Positions 8,295 to 17,320 of a stretch of DNA of 64,000 bases are shown piece after piece. The position numbers were made by a program, and so were the translations under genes. Source of the stretch: Kineococcus rhizosphaerae. Its GTDB lineage: Bacteria > Actinomycetota > Actinomycetes > Actinomycetales > Kineococcaceae. Under the pieces are notes generated by a model. It was not told the DNA's origin, searched no databases, and was given only the letters and a program-made list of their open reading frames with translations. The first letter of the stretch is position 1. Every line of letters starts with the position of its first letter. The DNA lies in assembly GCF_003002055.1 (NCBI RefSeq), contig NZ_PVZF01000007.1, positions 62,001 through 126,000 on the forward strand. The letters are read 5' to 3'.

Positions 8295-8620
8295 GCGGTT
8301 AAATCATAATCTGCGGGATCGCGACTGACAGGTCGACGTCGATATAGACTGCCGCGGCTTTATTCAGCAGAGAAAGACAATAGCGATGCGGACGGAATGA
8401 AGCCAGAGTCGAGCACTAGAATGAGGTTTTGTCAGTAACGGCCAACCACCACCGATAAAGCCCCAGTGACCGGCCGGCTACTAGGCGGCAGCGTGTTCTG
8501 ATCCTGCCGAGTTCAACTACCATGGCGCTGCCGGCGAGGGCTTACGGCCCTGCATGGCCACGACGTAAGCGGCGCTCGCTCCGGACGACGGGAGGAGTCC
8601 CGCTCACGAGTGGCTATGGG
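8295..8620. other. Gene-free, lower-GC junction region at the left edge of the catabolic island
   Basis: No credible coding frame is seen. Base composition drops (for example TTAAATCATAATCTG near 8300 and GATATAGACTG near 8340) compared with the neighbouring genes. The only recognisable element is a 20-bp match to the end of the IS5-family element at 24696-24713. The sequence looks like an insertion or deletion junction between the decayed GT2 copy and the SDR gene. Confidence 0.5.
8422..8441. repeat. Solitary IS5-type terminal repeat remnant
   Basis: TGAGGTTTTGTCAGTAACGG here matches the right end of the IS at 24694-24713 (reverse complement TGAGCCCTTGTCAGTAACGG) at 17 of 20 positions, including 13 consecutive bases. 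No transposase remnant adjoins it. Its outer end points left, whereas the IS right end at 24713 points right, so the two outer ends bracket the catabolic island in inverted orientation. Confidence 0.55.
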
Positions 8621-9427
8621 TTAGGCGGCCGACCAGCCGCCGTCGGAGGCGAGGATTGCTCCGTTGACGTTAAAGGCGTCGTCGCTGAGTAGCCAGGTGA
8701 TGGAGGCTGCGAGGGCGTTCGGCATGACCGGTGCGGGCATGATGCAGCGGGCAGCGCGCAGGCGGTCCGGGCCGTGCTGGGAATCCACCGTGACCTCGAT
8801 GCCGGTCATCGTGGGGCCGGGGGCGACGGCGTTGATGCGGATGCCGTTGGGTGCGTACATGAAGGCACCGCTCATGGTTAGGCCCGCGACTGCGTGCTTG
8901 GAGGCGGTGTAGGCCGCGCCCGCCGCCGAGCCGCGAAGTGCGGCCTCGGAGGCGGTGTTGACGATGGAACCAGCACCCCTCTCCAGCATCCCGGGCAGCA
9001 CCGCCCGCATGAGCTTCATGGTGCCCTCGACGTTGACCGCGAACACTCGCTGCCATACTGCGTCGCTCATGTCGTGCAGCGCTGACATGTCGTCCATGAT
9101 TCCAGCGATGTTGGCCAAGGCGTCCACCTGACCGGCGGCGGCTTGGAGGATGGAGGCGATGGAAGCATCGTCGGTGATGTCCGCTCCCACAGGCGTCAAC
9201 CGTCCCCCGCTCTCGACGTCGGCGACTTCGGCGAGGAGGCCGTCTAGCCGGTCGGCATCGATGTCGACGCCGACGACGTGACCGCCCTCGCGGATCACGC
9301 GTGCCGCGGTGGCCCGCCCGATGCCGGAACCGGCGCCGGTGACGATGACGGTCTTGCCGGTGAATCGACCTGGGGTGGGTCGTTCAGTCCACCGCGAGGC
9401 AAAGGTGGTGGGGTCCAGTTCGGTCAT
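8621..9427 (-). CDS. SDR family NAD(P)-dependent oxidoreductase
   Basis: 268 residues from ATG 9427 behind AAGGAG. Classical SDR features: cofactor motif TGAGSGIGRATA at about residues 30-41, the acidic VGVDIDADR after beta-2 favouring NAD(H), NIAGIMDD (NAG-like), catalytic Ser in VNTASEAALRGSA and catalytic YTASK. The substrate cannot be told from sequence. It is the last minus-strand gene before the island's left boundary and lies with a second SDR, an HSL esterase and a LacI regulator on the same strand. Oxidation of a sugar or of a hydroxyl on an aglycone is the plausible role, by inference from context. Confidence 0.85.
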   Translation of the reverse strand: MTELDPTTFASRWTERPTPGRFTGKTVIVTGAGSGIGRATAARVIREGGHVVGVDIDADRLDGLLAEVADVESGGRLTPVGADITDDASIASILQAAAGQVDALANIAGIMDDMSALHDMSDAVWQRVFAVNVEGTMKLMRAVLPGMLERGAGSIVNTASEAALRGSAAGAAYTASKHAVAGLTMSGAFMYAPNGIRINAVAPGPTMTGIEVTVDSQHGPDRLRAARCIMPAPVMPNALAASITWLLSDDAFNVNGAILASDGGWSAA

Positions 9428-10040
9428 GTTTTCTTCTCCTTGGGTTCTTTTGTGGGGCTGGAGGTGGGGCTGGAGGTGACCTCGCAGCCGAACCGGGTGA
9501 TCGGGTAATCCGGTGCCAGGTCTTGCTCCTGGCGTTGACCCAGCCGCTTCCGGTTCGCTCACTTCCTCTGACTGGCACGGGAACGTCGGGCGCGGAACAC
9601 GCACCAGCGTTCAGGTCTGCCGCCGTCCCAGCGGCGAGGTCGTCGGCGGTTGCGAATTGACGTGCTCGAACACCCACCCGCATCTGCTGCGTTGTGCTGC
9701 GGCTGCGCAGTGTTGGGAAGGCGAGGTGAGGATCCGGGATTGGCGGCCATGCTCGTGGTGAAGCTGCTCATGAGACTGGATGTTCAGGCTCTGCATCATG
9801 CAGTCAGTGTCTGCACCGGTTACGCGTGGGGGGCACCGCCCGAACCCGATCGCCGCGGCCCAGCCAGCAGGGCCGCGATCTACCTGAGCTAGCCGAACAG
9901 CCGTTCGTGCTGGAGGACATGTGCTTTGGCCACTACCTCAGCAACCGGGTCCGAGTGCATCACGTTGACAGAATCCACGCGTGAGACCTCGATCATCGGG
10001 CCTTGTTCGTGGCCCTACGGTCGAGACGTTCGGTCGATCC
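9428..10040. other. 613-bp intergenic stretch without a convincing gene
   Basis: Short open frames exist on both strands but none has a good ribosome-binding site, a recognisable domain or the codon bias of the neighbours. It separates the SDR gene from the esterase gene on the same strand, so the SDR probably has its own promoter here. A small palindrome CTGCATCATGCAG (9791-9803) is the only notable symmetry. Confidence 0.4.
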
Positions 10041-11066
10041 CTACTGGGTTGGTTCCTTCGCTGCAGCCTGCAGCAGTCGAGTTACCCAGGACTCTCGCGC
10101 GGCGGTAGCCGTGTGGGCCATAACCGATCCGGGGATAAAGGCTTCCCACCCGTGCGTGCCTCCGGGCCACACGTGCAGTTCCGCGGCCACGCCGCCCTCC
10201 CACAACTTCGAGGCGTAGGCCACCGTCTCGTCGCGGAACACCTCGGCGGAGCCGACGTCGAGGTAGGTGGGAGGCAACCCCGAGAGATCGAGTGCACGTG
10301 CGGGCGCGGCGTAGATCGAGACGTCGTCGGAAGCGCGCCGTTCTCCCAGTAGCGCAGTCCACCCGGTGAGGTTGCTGCTGCGGTCCCAGGCTCCCAGGCC
10401 GTCGAACTGGTGCGTGGAAACCGTGGCGTCGCGGTCGTCGAGCATCGGGCAGAGCAGGAACTGACCGACCAGGTTCGGCCCGCCTCGATCACGGGCAAGC
10501 AGCGCCACACCTGCAGCGAGACCACCACCTGCGCTGGCCCCGGCAAGCAGGATGCGGGCGGGATCGATCTGCAGGTCATCGGCGTTCTCACCGACCCAGC
10601 ACAGGGCCGCGTAGCAGTCTTCGACCGGAACGGGGTCGGGGTGCTCTGGAGCCAGGCGGTACTCCACGCTGACCGCGACGACATCGTGCGCCGCAACCCA
10701 CGGGGCGACCAGGGAGATGCCCGTCATCCGGTTGCCCATGACCATGCCGCCACCGTGGACGTTGAAGACACCCGGGCCGGCACCGACGTGGTCGCGGCGG
10801 CGAAGGACGGTCAACGTCAGCGGCTCACCACCGTATCCGGGCACGGTGTAGTCCCGCTGCTCCAGGTCCAAGGCGCTGATGTCCTCCGGAACGGCGTACT
10901 GACGCATCTGCGTGATGCTCTCCAGCGTCAACGGGGCGAAAACGGGCGCCTTTCCGATGGTTTCCAGCGCAGCAGCTACTCCTGGGTCGTAGGGCGGCCG
11001 CCTCGTCTGCGACCGGTCTGTGGTAGTCGGTCCGGGTGGTGGTGTCGAGGTCTTGGAGGTTTCCAT
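10041..11066 (-). CDS. Alpha/beta hydrolase, HSL-type (family IV) esterase
   Basis: 341 residues from ATG 11066. Hormone-sensitive-lipase family signatures are complete: oxyanion motif HGGG (residues 104-107), VSVEYRLAPEHPDPVPVEDC, and nucleophile elbow GASAGGG with Ser about 178. The charge-relay residues lie in DVGSAEVFRDE (Asp) and PGGTHGWE (His). There is no signal peptide, so it is cytoplasmic. Family members hydrolyse short-chain acyl or aryl esters. A second enzyme of the same type sits at the other end of the glycosidase run (22736-23773), suggesting removal of acyl groups from an imported acylated glycoside (inference). Confidence 0.85.
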   Translation of the reverse strand: METSKTSTPPPGPTTTDRSQTRRPPYDPGVAAALETIGKAPVFAPLTLESITQMRQYAVPEDISALDLEQRDYTVPGYGGEPLTLTVLRRRDHVGAGPGVFNVHGGGMVMGNRMTGISLVAPWVAAHDVVAVSVEYRLAPEHPDPVPVEDCYAALCWVGENADDLQIDPARILLAGASAGGGLAAGVALLARDRGGPNLVGQFLLCPMLDDRDATVSTHQFDGLGAWDRSSNLTGWTALLGERRASDDVSIYAAPARALDLSGLPPTYLDVGSAEVFRDETVAYASKLWEGGVAAELHVWPGGTHGWEAFIPGSVMAHTATAARESWVTRLLQAAAKEPTQ

Positions 11067-11215
11067 GGTTTCTCCCGAGTGGTGAGCGGCCAGGGGATCG
11101 AGCAGCCGTGACGTGGCACGGGGACGGTCGGGGTCACGGCGGGAGAGGAGAGAACGGATTACGCTCGACGCCGGGTGAACGCTTTCGCCGTGGGTGCAGT
11201 CGGCGGTGACGTGCT

Positions 11216-11983
11216 TCAGGTGCGCATGGTGGTTCCGCCGTCCACGCAGAAAGTCTGCCCTGTGGTCCACTCCGACAGGTCTGACATGAGGAAGGCGACG
11301 GTGGCGCCGATGTCGTCGGCGTGTCCGTGGCGGTGAGACGGGGTGGAGCTGAGGATGACTTCCTGGTACTCCTGCGGCAGGTTTCGCATCGTCTGTTCGG
11401 TGAGCACCAGTCCGGGGGCGACCCCGTTGGCTCGGACACGATCTTTGCCGTAGGCGCGGGCGACGTGTCGGGTCAGGGCGCCGACCCCGGCCTTGGTGAC
11501 CGAGTAGGCGACCTTGTCGGCCATGCCGGCGTAGACGGCGCCGGACATCGTGTTCACCACTGATCCTCCGCCCCCGGCAATCATGTGGGGCAGTGCGTGC
11601 TTGAGTGTACGGAGGTAGCCGGTGAGGTTGATGTCGATGCTGCGTTGCCAGGCCTGCAGGTCGATGTCGATCGCGTTGGTGTCCAAGGCCACCTCGGCTG
11701 GGGCGATGTTGGCCGCTACGTTGAAGAGTCCGTCGATCCGGCCGTAGGTGTCCATGGCCGTACCGATCAGGCGCGCGACGTCGTCGTCGTCGCTGATGTC
11801 CATCTCCAGAGCCACTCCGTCACCACCATTCTCCACAGCGGCCTGAAGAGTGCGCTGGGCAGAACCCGTGTCGATGTCGCCGATGACGAGACGGGCTCCT
11901 CCACCGGCCAGGAGACGAGCGGCGCTGGTGGCGATGCCACCTGCTCCGGCGAAGACGACGACCTTCTCGTCCAGTCCTTGCAT
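11216..11983 (-). CDS. SDR family oxidoreductase with variant cofactor loop
   Basis: 255 residues from ATG 11983. It has NVAANIAP, the serine in VVNTMSGAVYAG, the catalytic YSVTK and a C-terminal TGQTFCVDGGTTMRT typical of classical SDRs. The cofactor loop reads AGAGGIATSAA rather than the usual TGxxxGIG: it is one residue shorter and the last glycine is alanine. GDIDTGSAQ after beta-2 suggests NAD. It is followed, on the same strand, by the HSL esterase. Three copies of a short palindrome lie upstream (12004-12061). The substrate is unknown; the context suggests carbohydrate or aglycone oxidation. Confidence 0.8.
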   Translation of the reverse strand: MQGLDEKVVVFAGAGGIATSAARLLAGGGARLVIGDIDTGSAQRTLQAAVENGGDGVALEMDISDDDDVARLIGTAMDTYGRIDGLFNVAANIAPAEVALDTNAIDIDLQAWQRSIDINLTGYLRTLKHALPHMIAGGGGSVVNTMSGAVYAGMADKVAYSVTKAGVGALTRHVARAYGKDRVRANGVAPGLVLTEQTMRNLPQEYQEVILSSTPSHRHGHADDIGATVAFLMSDLSEWTTGQTFCVDGGTTMRT

Positions 11984-12003
11984 GCGAGTTCCTCCTCATG
12001 AGG

Positions 12004-12061
12004 GCCGACGTGGTCGGCGGTGAGTACGAGCCGACGTGGTCGGCTGTGGCGACGTGGTCGG
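12004..12061. promoter_or_regulatory. Three tandem palindromic sites, candidate operator
   Basis: GCCGACGTGGTCGGC (arms GCCGAC/GTCGGC around GTG) occurs at 12004-12018 and 12030-12044, and a shorter copy GGCGACGTGGTCGGT at 12048-12062. They lie upstream of the SDR gene starting at 11983 and downstream of the lacI-type gene ending at 12198. Spacings are 26 bp and about 18 bp. They differ from the GTTAnC-type sites at 13269-13358, so a second regulator, or a role as tandem hairpins, is possible. Confidence 0.5.
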
Positions 12062-12197
12062 TAGCGGGATTGGTTCAGGAGCGGTTTCGGTCCCTGTCAC
12101 CGAGAGGTGATGGATCTTCGTCGGGATGAGCGGGGGCCCTGTCGATCCACTGAGAGTGGAGCGGTGCGCCCCCGCCGGGCGCGGTGGCGCAGTACGG

Positions 12198-13142
12198 CTA
12201 GGCCGTGCCGCCGGCGACGATGCGCAGATCGATGGGGGGCGGAGTGGGGGCGTCGTCCTGGCCCAGGGCCTGGAGGGCGATGGCGAGCACGTTCTGCGCC
12301 ACGGCGGACAACTCGTACTCGATCGTCGTCAGTCGTGGAGCGGTCACACCTGAAAGGGGGATGTTGTCCATGCCGATGAGGCCCAGATCGGTCGGCACGT
12401 TCCAGCCGCGCTGGCCGGCGGCGGTGAGGAGCGTGATGGCGACGTCGTCGTTGTAGCACGCGACCCCGTACCCCGGCGCGAGCGCGTCCAGCGCCTGAGT
12501 CGCGTCGTCAAGGTTGATGCCCAGACCGAGGACCGTCGGCGCGGGCAGCCCGGCCGCGGCGCACACCTGCGCCACGGCCTCCTCACGGCTGGCGCCGTAG
12601 GGGTCCTGCCGGCTGTCGCGCAGGTGCGCGAAGGCCAGACGCCGGTACCCGCGGGCGACCAGGTGCTGGGCCTGAAGACGGCCGATGTCAGCGTTGAGGT
12701 CACCGTCGGTCGTGGTGTCGAAGCCCGGCACGCCGCGCTCGTCCAGGATCCGCCGTTCGGCCTCACTGAACGGCTGCAGGGACAGCACCGCGCGTGGCTG
12801 CATGCCCGCCAGCAGCCGGTCCAAGGTGGTGGAGGACGCAGCCGAGAGGCGCAGGACGAGGGTGAGCCCGCGTTGGGCCAGCACGTCGGTGACGGTGTCG
12901 AAGATGTCCTGCAGGTTGGTGCCGAAGGTCGTGTGCGGGATGAGGGCGATGACGAAGTCGCTGGAGCCTCGTCGCAGCATCCGCCCTGCGACCGAGGGCT
13001 CGTAGCCGAGCTCCTCGGCCGCCCGCAGTACGCGCTGGGCGGTTTCGGGGGCGAAGCGGTGCGCGTGGCCGTTGAGCACCTGGCTCACCGTGGCACGCGA
13101 CAGCCCGGCGTGCCGTGCCACGTCCGCACTGGTGGCCGCCAT
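12198..13142 (-). CDS. LacI family transcriptional regulator
   Basis: 314 residues from ATG 13142 (in-frame GTG slightly upstream is possible). The N-terminal HTH reads TSADVARHAGLSRATVSQVL, then the hinge helix FAPETAQRVLRAAEELGYEP, followed by a periplasmic-binding-protein-like sensor domain (LIPHTTFGTNLQDIF and onward; LIGMDNIPLSGVTAPRLTTI). Family knowledge: a sugar or sugar derivative relieves repression. It is transcribed away from the MFS-glycosidase operon. The intergenic region carries three similar 16-bp dyad sites (13269-13358), so it is very likely the local repressor of that operon and of itself. The effector is unknown. Confidence 0.9.
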   Translation of the reverse strand: MAATSADVARHAGLSRATVSQVLNGHAHRFAPETAQRVLRAAEELGYEPSVAGRMLRRGSSDFVIALIPHTTFGTNLQDIFDTVTDVLAQRGLTLVLRLSAASSTTLDRLLAGMQPRAVLSLQPFSEAERRILDERGVPGFDTTTDGDLNADIGRLQAQHLVARGYRRLAFAHLRDSRQDPYGASREEAVAQVCAAAGLPAPTVLGLGINLDDATQALDALAPGYGVACYNDDVAITLLTAAGQRGWNVPTDLGLIGMDNIPLSGVTAPRLTTIEYELSAVAQNVLAIALQALGQDDAPTPPPIDLRIVAGGTA

Positions 13143-13268
13143 CTCTTCCCCACCGTCCTTGGTCACGTTCAGCCGAACCTGGACTGACCCCGGATCTTGA
13201 TCGGACCTGGGCCGGTCCCGCTCGGCCGAGCTCTCATCGCTCGATGTCGGTCGACGTTGTCTATCAGT

Positions 13269-13358
13269 GTTGACACGAGATAACAACCGGTGCTCTACTC
13301 CGTTACCACGTGACAAGCGACCCGGTCCGATGTCGGCGGCTCGTTATCACGAGGTAAC
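13269..13358. promoter_or_regulatory. Three LacI-type operator sites in the divergent promoter region
   Basis: Dyad sites: GTTGACACGAGATAAC (13269-13284), GTTACCACGTGACAAG (13302-13317) and GTTATCACGAGGTAAC (13343-13358). The shared pattern is GTTAnCACGnGnTAAC with the central CG typical of LacI-family operators. Starts are 33 and 41 bp apart, roughly three and four helical turns. A TTGACA -35-like hexamer (13270-13275) overlaps site 1, and TCTACT (13294-13299) is a possible -10 for the rightward operon. Sites 2 and 3 then lie downstream of that start, a classic repression layout. Confidence 0.7.
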
Positions 13359-13428
13359 CCTCGGTGCACAGCCACTACCCCTACCGAGGGCCACGGCACC
13401 CTTGCTTGCGATCGACGAAGGAGTCGTC

Positions 13429-14796
13429 ATGCCTGAACACCACCCCACCGCCGCCTCCGCGGCGACGGCCGCTCCGGCCGCGCCGGGCGCGCCGGTCGCC
13501 CAGGTCCTCGCCGCCGACGTCGTCGAGGCCGGTGCGGACTCGGGACCGATGCGGTCCCCGGTCAAGGCGGGCTACATCATCTTGCTGCTGGTGACCATGT
13601 TCGGCGCCTACGTCGCGCTGGTGGCCCCCATCGGCCTGTCCCTGTCGCTACGAGTGCAGCAACTGGCCCCCTCCAACGTCGAGGTCCTGGGCTACATCAT
13701 CGGCGCCGGCGCCCTCGTCAACACCGTCACCGGCCCGCTGATCGGCTTGTGGAGCGACCGCACCCGATCGCGGTTCGGCCGCCGCCGTCTCTTCTCCCTG
13801 GGCGGGGCCCTGCTCGGCATCCTCGGTCTGGTCGTCATCGCCACAGCCGGGGCGATCCCCCTGGTCTTCGTCGGCTGGATCCTGGCCTCCTTCGGCTGGA
13901 CCACGGTCATGAACTCCCTGCTGTACTCCCAGGCCGACCGCCTGCCCGAGTCGCAGTACGGGAAGGTTGCCGGCTTCAGCGGATTCGTCCAGATGGTCGC
14001 CCCCGTCGCCGGGGTTGGCCTGGCCAGCGCCTTCTTGGGCAACAACTACCTGGTCTTTCTCGTGCCCGGCGCCCTTGGCCTGCTCACCGCGCTGGCCTGG
14101 TTCGCCTTCTCTCGCGAGCAGGACACCCGCACCGTCGACCTTCCCCAGCCGCTGACGCCGCTGGCCCTGGTCCGCAGCCTCGTCTTCGACCCCCGCCGCT
14201 ACCCCGACTTCGCGTGGAATTGGCTGGCGCGTCTGCTTTTCATGACCGGGGTGACGTTCTCCTCCACCTTCACCTCCTTGTTCTTCGCCGCCCGCCTGAC
14301 CCCCAGCGGTCAGGTCGCCGACCTCGGCTCGATCCTGGTCATCGCCTCGATGGTGAGCCTGGTCACCACCGGCATCGGCGCCCTGGGCTGCGGGTTCGTC
14401 TCCGACAAGCTCGGCCGCCGCAGGATCTTCGTGCTGGGCTCCGGCGTCCTCTACACCCTCGGCGCGATCATCCTGGCCTTCGGCGGCCACAGCTTCAACG
14501 TCTTGATGGTCGGTTCGGGGATCATGGGCCTGGCCCTGGGCATCTTCTCCGCCGTCGACCAGGCCCTCGTCCTGAACGTCCTGCCGGAGAAGGACACCGA
14601 CGCCGGCCGCTTCCTGGGCATCAACGGCTATACCACCTCGATCGCCCAGGCCGTCGCCCCCCTGCTGGCCGCGCCGCTGCTGCTCATCGGCGTCAGCGCC
14701 GGGCAGAAGAACTACGCCCTGCTGTTCATGGTCGCCGCGGGCTGCACCCTCATCGCCGGATTTCTGGTCCAGGCGAAGGTTCGCGCCGTGCGCTGA
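13429..14796 (+). CDS. MFS transporter, sugar/oligosaccharide type (SLC45/GPH-like)
   Basis: 455 residues from ATG 13429 behind GAAGGAG. After a soluble alanine-rich N-terminus of about 45 residues come 12 hydrophobic segments starting at AGYIILLLVTMFGAYVALV. The conserved MFS loop 2-3 motif is visible as GLWSDRTRSRFGRRR, and its repeat in the second half as GFVSDKLGRRRIFV. Family members are proton-coupled sugar or glycoside symporters. It is the first gene of the divergent operon, immediately before four cytoplasmic glycosidases, so it probably imports the glycoside they degrade. No ABC solute-binding protein is present in the cluster. Confidence 0.85.
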   Translation: MPEHHPTAASAATAAPAAPGAPVAQVLAADVVEAGADSGPMRSPVKAGYIILLLVTMFGAYVALVAPIGLSLSLRVQQLAPSNVEVLGYIIGAGALVNTVTGPLIGLWSDRTRSRFGRRRLFSLGGALLGILGLVVIATAGAIPLVFVGWILASFGWTTVMNSLLYSQADRLPESQYGKVAGFSGFVQMVAPVAGVGLASAFLGNNYLVFLVPGALGLLTALAWFAFSREQDTRTVDLPQPLTPLALVRSLVFDPRRYPDFAWNWLARLLFMTGVTFSSTFTSLFFAARLTPSGQVADLGSILVIASMVSLVTTGIGALGCGFVSDKLGRRRIFVLGSGVLYTLGAIILAFGGHSFNVLMVGSGIMGLALGIFSAVDQALVLNVLPEKDTDAGRFLGINGYTTSIAQAVAPLLAAPLLLIGVSAGQKNYALLFMVAAGCTLIAGFLVQAKVRAVR

Positions 14797-14846
14797 CCCC
14801 TCACCCACCGCTTGGACCTGCCCCTTCCCGCCCTGGAGATCCCTCG

Positions 14847-17318
14847 ATGACGACCACGCTGTTCACCGGTGGGTGGACCTTCCACCGCGACCACAACCTC
14901 GACGCCAACGCCGTCTTGGAACTCAACTCCATCGCGGGACTCCCCGTCCGCCTGCCGCACGACGCGATGATCGCCCAGCCCCGCACCGACCAGGGGGGCT
15001 CGGGCAACCATGGCGGCTTCTTCACCGGTGGTCGCTACACCTACCGGACGTCGTGGACGGCTCCCGAGGACGCAGGAACCATCACCTACCGGCTGATGTT
15101 CGAAGGCGTTTACGGCGTTGCACGAGTCCTGGTCGACGGGGTGGAAGTCGCCCACAACGACAGCCCCTACCGCGAGTTCACCGCCTCCCTGGCCGGGGTC
15201 CGGCCCGGTTCGACGGCGAGCATCGTGGTGGAGGTGGACAACCGCGCCACCCCCAACAGCCGCTGGTACACCGGGTCGGGCATCTACCGTCCGGTGTGGC
15301 TGCAGGCTCTGACCCGCAGGCGCATCGCCGGCGACGGCCTCCGCGTCGTGACGCGATCGGTACCGGTCCCAGGCGCCACCGGTCCCACCCGCGCGGTGGT
15401 CGACGTCAAGGTCGCGCTCGAAGGTCCGCGCGTGGCGGGAGAGCGAGTGTTGGCGCAGTTCGAACGAGACGGCGCCGTGGTGGCGCAGGCTGAGGGCGCG
15501 GTGTCGGTCGATGCCGCCGATCTCACCCTCACCCTCGACGAGCCCCAGCTGTGGTCGCACGACAACCCGCACCTGTACGACCTGCGGGTCCGGCTCCTCG
15601 TGGGCGGCGAAGCCGTCGACGAGCGCGTCGAACACACCGGACTGCGCACGATCGAGGTGGATGCCCGGCGCGGCTTGCGCATCAACGGCCGCTCCGTCCT
15701 GCTGCGTGGGACCGCGGTGCACCACGACAACGGGCCGCTGGGGGCCGCAACCTTCGCCGCGGCCGAGTGGCGGCGGGCACGAGCACTCAAGGAAGCCGGC
15801 TTCAACGCCGTGCGCAGCGCCCACAACCCGCTCTCCCGCTCCTTCCTCGACGCCTGCGACGCGCTGGGCCTGTACGTCATGGACGAGCTCACCGACGTGT
15901 GGGTGCGCCACAAGACCCCCCACGACGAGGCCGAACGGTTCCTGGACAGCTGGCGCGAAGACGTCGCCTCGATGATCGCCAAGGACCGCAACCGCCCGAG
16001 TGTGATCCTCTACTCCATCGGCAACGAGATCGCTGAGTCGGCCACGCCCGAAGGCGTCGCCATCGCTCACCACATCAGCCGCCATGTGCGTGAGCAGGAC
16101 CCCACCCGCCCCACGACGATCGCGGTCAACCCGCTGCTGGCGATGATGGCTTCCCGTTCGGCCAGCGCGGGCACTGGCGAGCAGGGCCCGGCCGAGCGGT
16201 CACCGGCCACCAGCACCCTGGCCAACGAGGTCGCAGCGCGGATGGGCCGCCTCATGGTCTTGGCCTCCCGCTTGCCGGCTGCCGAGCGCGCCACCCGCGA
16301 CGTGTTCGAGGCCGTCGACGTCGCCGGGTACAACTACGGCTACGCCAGTTACCCCGCAGCCCGGCGACGTCACCCGCACCGGGTGATCGTGGGGACGGAG
16401 TCGCTGCTGGGCGACCTGCCGGCGATCTGGAAGCGCGTCACCTCCGACCCCGGGGTGATCGGTGACTTCAGTTGGACCGGCTGGGACTACCTCGGTGAGG
16501 TCGGGCTGGGGTACTGGAGCTACGGTTCCGAGCCCGGCGGCATCGCCAAGCCCTACCCCGGTGTCCTGGCCGGCTGCGGAGCCTTCGACATCACCGGCAT
16601 CTCCGGTGCCGCCCTCATGCTCGTCCAGGCCGTGTGGGGCACCACCGACGTCCCCGGCATCGCGGTGCGCCCCCTGGACCGCGCCGGGCAACGCCCCAAC
16701 CGCTCACCGTGGTTGCCCTCGGACGCCGTGGCCAGCTGGTCGTGGGGCCAGCTGAGCGGCACCGCGCAGATCGAGGTGTACACCACCGGTGACCGGGTCG
16801 AACTGCTGCTCAACGGCCAGTCCCTGGGCCGGCGCACACCGCGCGGCTTCGTGGCGCGCTTCCGCACCCCCTACCGCCCCGGGGAGCTGACCGCGATCGC
16901 CTACCGCGGCGGTGTCGAGATCGGCCGCCGCAGCCTGCGCTCGGCCGGCGCCCCCCGGTTGCGGGCGCGTGCGGAATCGGCGGACCTGCGCGGCCCGGAC
17001 GACCTGTCGTACGTCTGGCTGGAACTGGCCGACGAGGCCGGCACGGTCGCCTCCACCCACGAGGACACGATCAGCGTCAGCGTCTGCGGCCCGGCGACGC
17101 TCATCGCGCTGGGTAGCGCGGCCCCCTCCACGACCGAGGGTTTCACCAGCTTCACCCGCACGACGTTCCGCGGCCGAGTCCTGGCCATCGTGCGTGGCAC
17201 CGACGAATCCGGCGAAGTCACCGTCCGCGCCAGCTCGAAGAACCACGGTGACGCCAGCTTGACCCTGACCGCGACAGGCAGCACCCGCCACCTCGTGGCC
17301 GCCGCCCGCAAGGAGTGA
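14847..17318 (+). CDS. Glycoside hydrolase family 2 (beta-galactosidase type)
   Basis: 823 residues from ATG 14847 (GGAG upstream). Domains in order: sugar-binding jelly roll (about 1-160, with NHGGFFTGGRYTYRTSW and RWYTGSGIYRPVWL), an Ig-like domain, a TIM barrel (about 290-570), a DUF4982-like domain and a C-terminal Ig-like domain. Catalytic residues: acid/base Glu about 394 in SIGNEIAES and nucleophile Glu about 518 in IVGTESLL. An insertion within the barrel (AMMASRSASAGTGEQGPAER) is not conserved. No signal peptide is seen, so it is cytoplasmic. It likely releases beta-galactosyl or beta-glucuronyl residues; the exact sugar is not decidable from sequence. Confidence 0.88.
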   Translation: MTTTLFTGGWTFHRDHNLDANAVLELNSIAGLPVRLPHDAMIAQPRTDQGGSGNHGGFFTGGRYTYRTSWTAPEDAGTITYRLMFEGVYGVARVLVDGVEVAHNDSPYREFTASLAGVRPGSTASIVVEVDNRATPNSRWYTGSGIYRPVWLQALTRRRIAGDGLRVVTRSVPVPGATGPTRAVVDVKVALEGPRVAGERVLAQFERDGAVVAQAEGAVSVDAADLTLTLDEPQLWSHDNPHLYDLRVRLLVGGEAVDERVEHTGLRTIEVDARRGLRINGRSVLLRGTAVHHDNGPLGAATFAAAEWRRARALKEAGFNAVRSAHNPLSRSFLDACDALGLYVMDELTDVWVRHKTPHDEAERFLDSWREDVASMIAKDRNRPSVILYSIGNEIAESATPEGVAIAHHISRHVREQDPTRPTTIAVNPLLAMMASRSASAGTGEQGPAERSPATSTLANEVAARMGRLMVLASRLPAAERATRDVFEAVDVAGYNYGYASYPAARRRHPHRVIVGTESLLGDLPAIWKRVTSDPGVIGDFSWTGWDYLGEVGLGYWSYGSEPGGIAKPYPGVLAGCGAFDITGISGAALMLVQAVWGTTDVPGIAVRPLDRAGQRPNRSPWLPSDAVASWSWGQLSGTAQIEVYTTGDRVELLLNGQSLGRRTPRGFVARFRTPYRPGELTAIAYRGGVEIGRRSLRSAGAPRLRARAESADLRGPDDLSYVWLELADEAGTVASTHEDTISVSVCGPATLIALGSAAPSTTEGFTSFTRTTFRGRVLAIVRGTDESGEVTVRASSKNHGDASLTLTATGSTRHLVAAARKE

Positions 17319-17320
17319 CA

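Noticed and set aside
9559-9892. Short open frames on both strands in the 613-bp gap
   Set aside because: No ribosome-binding sites, no recognisable domain and Cys/Arg-rich composition typical of chance frames in GC-rich DNA.
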